Assembly: GCA_946405475.1 (NCBI GenBank)
Contig: CAMJHI010000004.1
Span: 1-26,230, forward strand
Reading direction: 5' to 3'
DNA from: an uncultured Clostridia bacterium
GTDB lineage: Bacteria; Bacillota; Clostridia; Oscillospirales; Acutalibacteraceae
Length of the DNA: 26,230 bases
Below the pieces are notes generated by a model. The model was given only the letters and a program-made list of their open reading frames with translations, was not told where the DNA came from and did not search any database. Positions 7,610 to 14,863 of the stretch are shown here, in pieces (position 1 is the stretch's first letter; the number at the start of each line of letters is the position of its first letter). The position numbers and the translations under genes were made by a program.

Positions 7610-8995
7610 ATGAAAGTTTACAACACCCTGACCCGCACCAAGGAAGAACTGAAGACCATCGAGCCCAACGTGGTCAAAATCTACGCCTGCGGTCCCACCG
7701 TTTACAACTTTATCCACATCGGCAACGCGAGGCCGCTGTGCGTGTTCGACACGCTGCGCCGCTACCTTGAATACCGCGGCATGGACGTGCGCTTCGTGCA
7801 GAACTTCACGGACATCGACGACAAGATCATCCGCCGCGCCAACGAGGAAGGCCTGACCTACAAGCAGGTCAGCGAAAAGTATATTGAGGAATTCTGGAAG
7901 GACGCCAAGGGCATGAACGTGCGCGAAGCCACCGTTCACCCGAAGGCCACCGAAAACATCGACGAGATCATTGCGATCGTGTCCACGCTGATCGAAAAGG
8001 GCTACGCCTACGCGGTGGACGGCGACGTATATTTCAGCCCCGCCAAATTTGCCGAATACGGCAAGCTCAGCCACCAGCCGCTGGAGGAGCTGGAGGCCGG
8101 CGCGCGCATCAACGTGGGCGAGATCAAACGCGAGCCGATGGATTTTGCGCTGTGGAAGGCCGCCAAACCCGGCGAGCCGTACTGGGAATCGCCCTGGGGC
8201 AACGGCCGCCCCGGCTGGCACATCGAATGCTCCGCCATGGTGCGCCGCTACCTCGGCACGACCATCGACATCCACTGCGGCGGGCAGGACCTCATCTTCC
8301 CCCACCATGAAAACGAGATCGCGCAGAGCGAATGCTGCAACGGCGCGGACTTTGCCCATTACTGGATGCACAACGGCTACATCAACGTGGACAACGTAAA
8401 AATGAGCAAATCGCTCGGCAACTTTTTCACCGTGCGCGACGTGGCCGACCAATACGGCTATGAGCCGATCCGCTACCTGATGATCTCCTCGCACTACCGC
8501 AGCCCCATCAACTACAGCGTGGATATCATTGAGCAGTGCAAGGCCTCGCTCGACCGCCTTTACACCTGCCGCGACAACCTTGACTTTTTGCTCGGCAGCG
8601 CTGCCGACGGCGAGCTCGACGCCGATTTTGCAGCCAAGGCTGAGGCTCACCGCCAGAAGTTCATCGAGGCGATGGACGACGACCTGAACACCGCCGACGC
8701 GCTTTCCGCCGTGTTCACGCTCGTGCGCGACATCAACACCGCGGCCAACGGCGCGAGCAAGCAGACGCTTGAAGCCGCCGCAAAGCTCTTTGACGAGCTG
8801 ACCGGGGTGCTCGGTCTGGTCTACAACCGCAAGAGCAACGACCTCGACGCCGAAATCGAAGACCTCATCGCGCAGCGCGCCGCCGCCCGCAAGGAAAAGA
8901 ACTGGGCGAAGGCGGACGAGATCCGCGATAAGATCAAGGCCATGGGCATCGTGCTTGAAGACACCCCGCAGGGCGTGAAGTGGCACAAGGAATAA
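7610..8995 (+). CDS. cysS: Cysteinyl-tRNA synthetase
   Basis: A 461-residue class I aminoacyl-tRNA synthetase that charges tRNA-Cys. The HIGH motif appears as FIHIGNARP (34-42) and the KMSKS motif is exact at 264-268. The zinc ligands that select cysteine are Cys27 (YACGP), Cys207 (HIECS), His232 and Glu236 (HHENE). The C-terminal DALR/anticodon region includes MDDDLNTADALS and the family ending EDTPQGVKW. Length is normal. The ATG abuts the cysE stop and uses AGAGG at 7597-7601 inside cysE. It shares the Cys T-box with cysE, so supply of cysteine and its charging rise together when tRNA-Cys is uncharged. A bidirectional terminator follows. Confidence 0.98.
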   Translation: MKVYNTLTRTKEELKTIEPNVVKIYACGPTVYNFIHIGNARPLCVFDTLRRYLEYRGMDVRFVQNFTDIDDKIIRRANEEGLTYKQVSEKYIEEFWKDAKGMNVREATVHPKATENIDEIIAIVSTLIEKGYAYAVDGDVYFSPAKFAEYGKLSHQPLEELEAGARINVGEIKREPMDFALWKAAKPGEPYWESPWGNGRPGWHIECSAMVRRYLGTTIDIHCGGQDLIFPHHENEIAQSECCNGADFAHYWMHNGYINVDNVKMSKSLGNFFTVRDVADQYGYEPIRYLMISSHYRSPINYSVDIIEQCKASLDRLYTCRDNLDFLLGSAADGELDADFAAKAEAHRQKFIEAMDDDLNTADALSAVFTLVRDINTAANGASKQTLEAAAKLFDELTGVLGLVYNRKSNDLDAEIEDLIAQRAAARKEKNWAKADEIRDKIKAMGIVLEDTPQGVKWHKE

Positions 8996-9007
8996 ATAAC
9001 GACGCAA

Positions 9008-9053
9008 AAACAGCGATGGCAGCCGGTTGACTGCCATCGCTGTTTAATTTTTT
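9008..9053. terminator. Bidirectional terminator between cysS and the DHHW gene
   Basis: A perfect 15-bp stem, AAACAGCGATGGCAG (9008-9022) with CTGCCATCGCTGTTT (9031-9045), around an 8-nt loop. On the + strand it is followed by TTTAATTTTTT, and on the - strand by TTTTTGCG, so it can serve both convergent transcripts. Confidence 0.92.
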
Positions 9054-9056
9054 CAA

Positions 9057-10406
9057 TCAGGAAATGCCTTCTAATTTTTTGACCAGAGAAGCGTTCCGCG
9101 TGGCGGAAATATTGTTGAGGTAGATCACGTCTTTGACGCCCTTATCCCGCACGAAATTCGCCAGGTTCCCGTTCCAGTAGCGGTAGTCGATGACGTGGAT
9201 CTCGCTGTAATTGCCCAACAGGAATGGCACGAACGCGTTGCCGAACGATTCCTTGACGACTACGCAGGAGGAGCCGTCGGTCACGCCGGGGTTGCGGATG
9301 ATGCTGTAGGGATTGTCACCGCCGATGAAGGTGTTGTAAAGCGAGCTCTTGTTCCACTTGGACACGTCGGTGATGATATCCCACTTGACGACCTTGCCGT
9401 TTTTGTCGGTGAACTCCATGGCGTTCGTCGCCTTCGGCTCATAGGCGATAACAGTGTCGGGGTTCTTTTCCAGCGCCTTGTTCTTGCCGGAATCGCTGTA
9501 AAACGCGCCGACGAAGTCTTCAAACCGGCGTTCGGTGAATTCGCTCAGCTCCGCCGGGCGCAGGCCGGCCTTCGCCGCGTATTCGCGGTAGGCGTAATAG
9601 GCGCCCAGCGCCGTCCAGTGATGGTCGGTGCGGAAATAAACGTATTCCTCGCGGTGCGCGCGCAGCGCGTCGAACGTTTTGACCGTGATGCAGTTCGGGG
9701 AAACGGCCGCGTAAATATAGTCGATCGCCTTGCTCTGATCACCGGTGTTGATGCGCTTGCGCACCTTGTCGGACAGCGTGATATCCATGCTTGTGGGCAC
9801 AACAACGTCAAACACGCGCGCCGTGCCTTGGAGGGAATTGGCCGCGCGGCTCACGGCCGCCACATAGCGATCCGCCGTGGCTTTGGAAAAATTGTAGTAT
9901 TCATACCCGGCGTCATCCACGATGAGCACGGAGGAGAGCTTCTGGATGAGGGAATCGTCCACATCCTGATCCTCCGGCACAGGCGCGGTGGTCTGCACGG
10001 CGGGCTGATCGTTCACCGCCGTCACGTCGGCCGCGTCGGGGATCTCTTCCGCCGCCGCGTCGGGCAGCTCATTGACGGTGTCGCCCACGCCGTAGAGCGA
10101 TTTGATCTTGCTGTCGACGTTCATGAACGCTTCGCGCAACGGGAACGTATCGGCGTACCATGCGCCGATCCCTTTGAAATATTCGCCGCTCGCCAGAGAT
10201 GAAAAGGAAAGCTTCGGGAACTTTGTCAGCTCACGCTTTTCAAGCTCGGAATACGTCGGACGCAGCGGCCAGATCGCGACGCAAAAGCCGACGGCCAGCA
10301 GAACGAAAAAGCAGACGATCATCGGTCTGCGCGTGATTTTGACGTGCTTTTTCCGGCTCGGACGCGAACGGGGCATTTCGTTGTGTTGATCTTGTTTCAT
10401 AGCCAA
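9057..10406 (-). CDS. DHHW/AlgX-like membrane-anchored protein, probable O-acetylation partner
   Basis: A 449-residue protein with a basic cytoplasmic N-terminus, one membrane helix (about 28-46) and a large extracytoplasmic domain. It carries FRTDHHWTALGAYYAY (DHHW at 261-264) and, near the end, KESFGNAFVPFL (Ser387). By analogy with AlgJ/AlgX acetyltransferases, Asp261, His263 and Ser387 could form the catalytic set, but this is inference. A low-complexity Ala/Asp/Pro/Val linker spans about 113-150. It lies 30 nt downstream of an AlgI-like MBOAT gene, the standard partner: the MBOAT protein moves acyl groups across the membrane and the DHHW protein transfers them to a glycan. The listed start is TTG with AAGGA 13 nt upstream; an ATG two codons on (10400) is equally possible. 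The target polymer is unknown. Confidence 0.8.
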   Translation of the reverse strand: MAMKQDQHNEMPRSRPSRKKHVKITRRPMIVCFFVLLAVGFCVAIWPLRPTYSELEKRELTKFPKLSFSSLASGEYFKGIGAWYADTFPLREAFMNVDSKIKSLYGVGDTVNELPDAAAEEIPDAADVTAVNDQPAVQTTAPVPEDQDVDDSLIQKLSSVLIVDDAGYEYYNFSKATADRYVAAVSRAANSLQGTARVFDVVVPTSMDITLSDKVRKRINTGDQSKAIDYIYAAVSPNCITVKTFDALRAHREEYVYFRTDHHWTALGAYYAYREYAAKAGLRPAELSEFTERRFEDFVGAFYSDSGKNKALEKNPDTVIAYEPKATNAMEFTDKNGKVVKWDIITDVSKWNKSSLYNTFIGGDNPYSIIRNPGVTDGSSCVVVKESFGNAFVPFLLGNYSEIHVIDYRYWNGNLANFVRDKGVKDVIYLNNISATRNASLVKKLEGIS

Positions 10407-10436
10407 AACCGCAACAAATTCCTTTCGGTTGAAGAA

Positions 10437-11906
10437 TCAGAATTGGAAATACAGGAACGGATTATAGCTGTTGCCGACCAGCGTCGCCGTGGAAAGCAGC
10501 AGCATCACACAGGGATAGGCTGTTTGGATCACCGTAGCCGCCGCGTGACCGGCCCTGCCCTTTTGAGCCAGGGCAAACAGCAGCGCCTTACACAGCTTCG
10601 CCACCGGCGCGCAGGCAATGATCGCCGCGATCAGCAGGAAGATGTGGCTGCGGAAGATCAGGCCGGTTTCATAGCTGGTGAAGGAGTTGCCGTTGGCGCA
10701 GATCATGCCGCGCAGCACCGCGCCGACGAGCGGCATGCGGTTGAACTTGAACAGCACCCAGCCGAAAAACACGACCAGCAAAGTAAGAAAACGGGAAAGG
10801 TTCGGCCGACCGGCAAGCTTGTCCTTGAGGAAAAACTTTTCGATGACCAGAAACACAAAGTAACAAAGACCCCACAGCACAAAGTTCCAGCTTGCGCCGT
10901 GCCACAGCCCGGTGAGCGCCCACACCGCAAACAGGTTGAACACCGTGCGCACCGTGCCCTTGCGGTTGCCGCCCAGCGGGATATAGACGTAATCGCGGAA
11001 GAACGAGCCGAGGGAAATGTGCCAGCGGCGCCAGAATTCCGTGACCGTGCGGGAGGTGTAGGGGTAATCGAAGTTTTCGCGGTAATGGAACCCGGTCATC
11101 AGACCCATGCCGATGGCCATGTCGGAATAAGCCGAAAAATCCAGATAGATCTGCAGTGTGTAAAAGATCATGCCGATCCACAGCGCCGCTGCGGGACGGG
11201 AGGACAAAACCTGAAGATTCTGCGTGAGCATCGACAGATCGCCCATGGCCGAATCCGGCAAAAGAAGCTGGTCGACCAAAGCGCCGCAGCTGTTGGCCAG
11301 CAGCGCCTTTTTGCCAAGGCCGACGGCAAAACGGCTCACGCCGTCAGCCATGTTGCCGGGTGTGGCGCGGCGGGTATGGATCTGTTCGGCGATGTCGCGG
11401 TAACGCACGATCGGACCCGCGACGCACTGGTGGAACAGCCCCGCATAGAGCAGCACGTTGGCAAACTTGCTTTCCGCCCTTGTGTCGCCGCGGTAAACGT
11501 CGACAACGTAGGTGAGCAGCTGGAACGTGTAAAACGAAATGCCAATGGGCAGCGCGATGGACACGACCGGCTTGGCCGAGCCGATGAGGCGGTGGAAGTT
11601 TTCCTGCACGAAGGTGCCGTACTTGAAAATGCCGAGCAGGCCGAGGTTGACGACGCACGCGGCAATGAGCGGCAGGCGCATGCGCCTTTTGTCGCCGCGG
11701 CTGCGCTCCATCCTCAGCGCGAGCACCCAGTCGCAAAAAGCCATCGCCACCAGCAGGAACACATATTTCGGTTCGCCCCAGGCATAGAAGATCAGCGAGA
11801 AAACGAGCATCACCGTGTTGCGCGCCGCTGTGGTTTTGCAAACGTAGTAGATGCCCAGATTCAGGGGCAGGAAGAAGAACAGGAAAAATAAGCTTGAAAA
11901 AACCAT
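10437..11906 (-). CDS. MBOAT family O-acyltransferase (AlgI/DltB-like)
   Basis: A 489-residue polytopic membrane protein with about ten hydrophobic segments. AlgI-type motifs are present in order: FYAWGEPKYVFLL near the N-terminus, ISFYTFQLLTYVVDVYRG (123-140), QIYLDFSAYSDMAIGMGLM (252-270), FWRRWHISLGSFFRDYVYIP (291-310) and LTGLWHGASWNFVLWG (331-346), whose His336 is the family's catalytic histidine. It probably passes acetyl groups to the outside, where the adjacent DHHW protein transfers them to a cell-surface polymer. The genes for that polymer are not nearby, although a teichoic-acid-type gene lies 6 kb away. ATG 11906 has GGAG at suitable spacing, and a promoter lies at 11946-11974. 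Confidence 0.92.
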   Translation of the reverse strand: MVFSSLFFLFFFLPLNLGIYYVCKTTAARNTVMLVFSLIFYAWGEPKYVFLLVAMAFCDWVLALRMERSRGDKRRMRLPLIAACVVNLGLLGIFKYGTFVQENFHRLIGSAKPVVSIALPIGISFYTFQLLTYVVDVYRGDTRAESKFANVLLYAGLFHQCVAGPIVRYRDIAEQIHTRRATPGNMADGVSRFAVGLGKKALLANSCGALVDQLLLPDSAMGDLSMLTQNLQVLSSRPAAALWIGMIFYTLQIYLDFSAYSDMAIGMGLMTGFHYRENFDYPYTSRTVTEFWRRWHISLGSFFRDYVYIPLGGNRKGTVRTVFNLFAVWALTGLWHGASWNFVLWGLCYFVFLVIEKFFLKDKLAGRPNLSRFLTLLVVFFGWVLFKFNRMPLVGAVLRGMICANGNSFTSYETGLIFRSHIFLLIAAIIACAPVAKLCKALLFALAQKGRAGHAAATVIQTAYPCVMLLLSTATLVGNSYNPFLYFQF

Positions 11907-11945
11907 ATAAACTCCGTAAAAGAATCCGTTTTCATTCGATATAAT

Positions 11946-11974
11946 ATAATAATATAAATCTTTAAGAAAATCAA
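11946..11974 (-). promoter_or_regulatory. Promoter of the MBOAT-DHHW operon
   Basis: On the minus strand, TTGATT (11974-11969) and TATTAT (11951-11946) are 17 nt apart, within an AT-rich stretch that contrasts with the GC-rich surroundings. Overlapping TATATT-like alternatives exist, so the exact -10 is uncertain. Confidence 0.55.
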
Positions 11975-12031
11975 CAAAGATAACAAGATTGTAAATATTT
12001 CAGTGCAAGGCTATGTGCCCGAGAAAAACAC

Positions 12032-12060
12032 TTGTCAGGCGGGTTCTTTTCGTGTATAAT
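12032..12060 (+). promoter_or_regulatory. Promoter of the unknown membrane protein gene
   Basis: TTGTCA at 12032-12037 and TATAAT at 12055-12060, 17 nt apart. Predicted start near 12067 excludes any upstream in-frame start codon and supports the ATG at 12118. It is back to back with the MBOAT promoter. Confidence 0.8.
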
Positions 12061-12117
12061 AATAAAACTAAAACAAGCGTCGTCCGATCCCGCCCGGCGC
12101 TGCGAAGGAGAGACAAC

Positions 12118-13860
12118 ATGGATCCGATCAAGGTCGACTTTACCGGCAACGGTGCCAAAAGCAATTCCGTCATCATCCCGCCCAACAAATCCGGGCTGAA
12201 AACCGTGATCAACATCATCGGCACGGTCGTGGCCGCCGCCGTCGCTTATTATTTCTATCTGCCGGCGTTCAATTTCAAGGCCATCGAGATGTATATCTAT
12301 TTCGGCATCATCCTCGCCGCCTACTGCGTGATGACCTTCATCACCTCCGGCGCCATCGCCGCGCCGGAATATTCGCCCTACGCCCGCAAAAAGGCCAGGA
12401 TCCCCATGATCATCGGCGGGGTGATCCTGCTGGCGGTCGCCATCGGGTTCCTCGTTTCCAGCGTGTTCTTCCGCGCCAAATCCTACCACAACATCATCAA
12501 GGTCGAAACCGCCACCTTCGGCGAAGACATTGCCGAGGCCGATTTCAAAAGCGTTCCCCTGCTCGATCAGGATTCCGCCGCGATGCTGGCGGACAAGGCG
12601 CTGAGTAATCTGGTGGATGACAACCTCGTGTCGCAGTTCACCGTTTACCCGTCCTACACGCAGATCAACCTGCAGAAAAAACCCGTGCGCATCGCCACGC
12701 TGAAATATTCCAACATCATCAAATGGTTCACCAACCGCAAGGCCGGTCTGCCGGGCTATCTGGTCATTGACATGACCACGCAGGAGGTCGAGCTGAAAAA
12801 AGTGAGCGGCGGCATCATTTATTCCAACGCCGACCACTTCAACCACCTGCTCAAGCGCCGCCTGCGCTTCCAGTACCCCACCGCCCTGCTGGGCGAAGCC
12901 GTGTTCGAGGTGGATGAAGCCGGCAAAGCCTACTGGGTCTGCCCGATCCTCGACAAGACCATCGGCCTGTTCGGCGGCACCGACGTCAAGGGCGTTGTGC
13001 TGGTCGACCCCACCACGGGCGAATGCCATGATTACACCGTCGAGCAGCTTCGCACCGACGCGAGCCTGCAGTGGATCGACCGCGTTTACGCGTCCGATCT
13101 GCTGGTGGAACAGTACAACTACCACGGCAAGTACGGCGGCGGTTTCTGGAACTCCATCCTCGGCCAGAAAAACGTGATGATCACCACCTCCGGCTACAAC
13201 TATATTGCCCTGAACGACGACGTTTATATGTACACCGGCATCACATCCGTCAACGCCAGTGATAACTCCATCACCGGCTTCACGCTCATCAACCAGCGCA
13301 CGAAGGAAGCTAAGTATTACCGCGTCAGCGGCGCCACCGAAAACGCCGCGCAGAACGCCGCGGAAGGTAAGGTGCAGCAGTTTGAATACACGGCGACCTT
13401 CCCGCTGCTGCTCAACATCGGCGACGAGCCGACCTACTTCATGGCTCTGAAGGACAACACGCAGATCGTGCAGCAATACGCCATGGTCAACGTGCGCCAG
13501 TTCACCACCCTGCTGACCACCGGCACCTCGATCGACTCCTGTCTGGAAAGCTACACCGCGCTGCTCAAGACGGCCGGCATCAACACCAACATCGACCCCA
13601 ACGCCGTGGTGACCACGCCCGACCAGCCCGACCCGGCTGTGACGTCGCAGACCGTGACCGGTGCCGTGACCGCCGTGAAGACCGCCGTGATCGGCGGCAA
13701 CACGATGGTCTACCTCAAGCTCGACGGCGACGCCTACTACGCCGTGAGCGCCGCCAAGTTTGAAGACGTGATCATTGCCGCCGTAGGCAGCCAGGTCGAG
13801 ATCACCTTCAACGAAACCGACGCCCGGATCATTCCGGTCACCTCGTTCAAGCTGAAATAA
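12118..13860 (+). CDS. Three-TM membrane protein of unknown function with large extracytoplasmic domain
   Basis: I do not recognise a named family for this 580-residue protein. A polar N-terminus is followed by three membrane helices (about 26-48, 57-79, 96-117). A long, mostly beta-type domain (120-490) follows, with many aromatic and Gly residues, for example LPGYLVIDM, LRFQYPTALLG, KYGGGFWNSILG and MYTGITSVNASDNSITGF. After a Pro/Thr/Asp linker (about 493-510) comes a compact segment (511-580), SQTVTGAVTAVKTAVIGGN through FNETDARIIPVTSF, that resembles a small OB-like beta barrel. With three helices the large domain would face outside if the N-terminus is inside. ATG 12118 has AAGGAG at 12105-12110; an in-frame ATG at 12013 lies upstream of the promoter and is rejected. 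Its neighbours concern the envelope (MBOAT-DHHW divergent, mscS downstream). Confidence 0.75.
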   Translation: MDPIKVDFTGNGAKSNSVIIPPNKSGLKTVINIIGTVVAAAVAYYFYLPAFNFKAIEMYIYFGIILAAYCVMTFITSGAIAAPEYSPYARKKARIPMIIGGVILLAVAIGFLVSSVFFRAKSYHNIIKVETATFGEDIAEADFKSVPLLDQDSAAMLADKALSNLVDDNLVSQFTVYPSYTQINLQKKPVRIATLKYSNIIKWFTNRKAGLPGYLVIDMTTQEVELKKVSGGIIYSNADHFNHLLKRRLRFQYPTALLGEAVFEVDEAGKAYWVCPILDKTIGLFGGTDVKGVVLVDPTTGECHDYTVEQLRTDASLQWIDRVYASDLLVEQYNYHGKYGGGFWNSILGQKNVMITTSGYNYIALNDDVYMYTGITSVNASDNSITGFTLINQRTKEAKYYRVSGATENAAQNAAEGKVQQFEYTATFPLLLNIGDEPTYFMALKDNTQIVQQYAMVNVRQFTTLLTTGTSIDSCLESYTALLKTAGINTNIDPNAVVTTPDQPDPAVTSQTVTGAVTAVKTAVIGGNTMVYLKLDGDAYYAVSAAKFEDVIIAAVGSQVEITFNETDARIIPVTSFKLK

Positions 13861-13866
13861 CCCATC

Positions 13867-13900
13867 GGCTGCACGGTCAACAAGCCGTGCAGCCTTCTTT
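13867..13900 (+). terminator. Intercistronic hairpin, possible weak terminator before mscS
   Basis: GGCTGCACGG (13867-13876) pairs perfectly with CCGTGCAGCC (13885-13894) around 8 nt, followed by TTCTTT. The U tract is weak and the mscS ribosome binding site begins 2 nt later, so partial termination or transcript processing is possible. No separate mscS promoter is visible. Confidence 0.55.
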
Positions 13901-13911
13901 CGGAGGAAATC

Positions 13912-14799
13912 ATGTTAAAGCTTCTTGAAACCGCCACCAACCTTCTTCCCTCGCAGGACACGCTCAAAGACGTGTCCGCCTTCAAGCGATGGCTGCAGAC
14001 GCTGCCGGAGCAGATGTTCAACCTGCTGCCGAGGATCCTGGCCGCCGTGATCATTCTGGTGATCGGTTACTTCATCAGCAAGCTCGCGGGCAAGCTGCTC
14101 AAAAAGATCATGGTCAGCCGCCGCGTGGATGAAACGGTGCATTACTTTTTGTGCCGCATGCTGGTGGTCACCATGCGCATCGTGTTCGTGCTGTTTGCGC
14201 TTTCGGCCGTCGGCGTGAACATCAACTCGTTCATCGCCGCGCTGGGCGCGGCCGGCATCACCGCCGGCATCGGCCTGCAAAGCAGCATTTCGCAGTTTGC
14301 CAGCGGCATCGAGATTTTGTTCAACAAGCCGTTCCGCAAGGGCGATTTTATTGAGATCGACGGCGTGACCGGCACGGTGGAGGAGATCCACTTCATGAAC
14401 ACGACCCTCATCACGCTCGACAACAAGCGCGTGATCACGCCCAATTCGCACATCACGTCGAACATGCTCATCAACTACACCGCGCAGAACAAGCGCCGCA
14501 TCGACCTGAAATTCAGCATCGCCTACGGCGACGACATCGCGCTGGCCAAGAAGGTGCTGGAGGAGACCGTGGAGGCCTGCCCCTACACGCTGGCCGATCC
14601 CAAAACGATCATTGCCGTGAGCGAGCATTCCGACAGCGCCATTGTGCTGGACACCTTCGTGTGGTGCAGGAGCGAGGACTACTGGGCGACGTTCTACGAC
14701 ATGCAGGAACGCGTCAAGCTCGCGTTCGACAAAGCCGGGCTGCACATCCCCTTCAATCAGGTGGACGTGCACGTCATCAACGAACAAAAGGCGGAATAA
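13912..14799 (+). CDS. mscS: Small-conductance mechanosensitive channel MscS
   Basis: A 295-residue MscS-type channel that opens under membrane tension to release solutes during hypo-osmotic shock. An N-terminal amphipathic region precedes helices at about 41-60 and 80-102, and the Gly/Ala-rich pore helix ALGAAGITAGIGLQSSISQF (110-129). The cytoplasmic beta domain then follows with the family signature NKPFRKGDFIEIDGVTGTVEEI (138-159), and later TPNSHITSNMLINY. Length is close to the 286 residues of E. coli MscS. GGAGG at 13902-13906 gives 5-nt spacing to the ATG. It is 51 nt after the unknown membrane protein gene, so the two may be cotranscribed past the hairpin at 13867-13894. Confidence 0.95.
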   Translation: MLKLLETATNLLPSQDTLKDVSAFKRWLQTLPEQMFNLLPRILAAVIILVIGYFISKLAGKLLKKIMVSRRVDETVHYFLCRMLVVTMRIVFVLFALSAVGVNINSFIAALGAAGITAGIGLQSSISQFASGIEILFNKPFRKGDFIEIDGVTGTVEEIHFMNTTLITLDNKRVITPNSHITSNMLINYTAQNKRRIDLKFSIAYGDDIALAKKVLEETVEACPYTLADPKTIIAVSEHSDSAIVLDTFVWCRSEDYWATFYDMQERVKLAFDKAGLHIPFNQVDVHVINEQKAE

Positions 14800-14814
14800 A
14801 CCGTTCACAAACAA

Positions 14815-14854
14815 AAGCGGAGCGCATCGTCAGATACGCTCCGCTTGCTTTTTT
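14815..14854. terminator. Bidirectional terminator between mscS and the beta-galactosidase gene
   Basis: AAGCGGAGCG (14815-14824) pairs with CGCTCCGCTT (14837-14846), followed on the + strand by TTTTTT at 14849-14854. It lies between convergent genes; on the minus strand the stem is followed by TTTG, a weaker tail, so it is mainly the mscS terminator. Confidence 0.85.
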
Positions 14855-14863
14855 ATCATTCGT

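Noticed and set aside
10344..11891. A 515-residue + strand frame opposite the MBOAT gene
   Set aside because: It is a shadow of the clear MBOAT gene, rich in Gln, Arg and His, with no recognisable motif.
12013..12117. An N-terminal extension of the unknown membrane protein from ATG 12013
   Set aside because: It lies upstream of the TATAAT at 12055-12060, so it cannot be on the transcript; ATG 12118 has a good AAGGAG.
11971..13476. A 501-residue minus-strand frame opposite the unknown membrane protein
   Set aside because: The + strand gene has a promoter, ribosome binding site, TM helices and proper start. The antisense frame would start inside that gene with no signals and runs over the MBOAT promoter.
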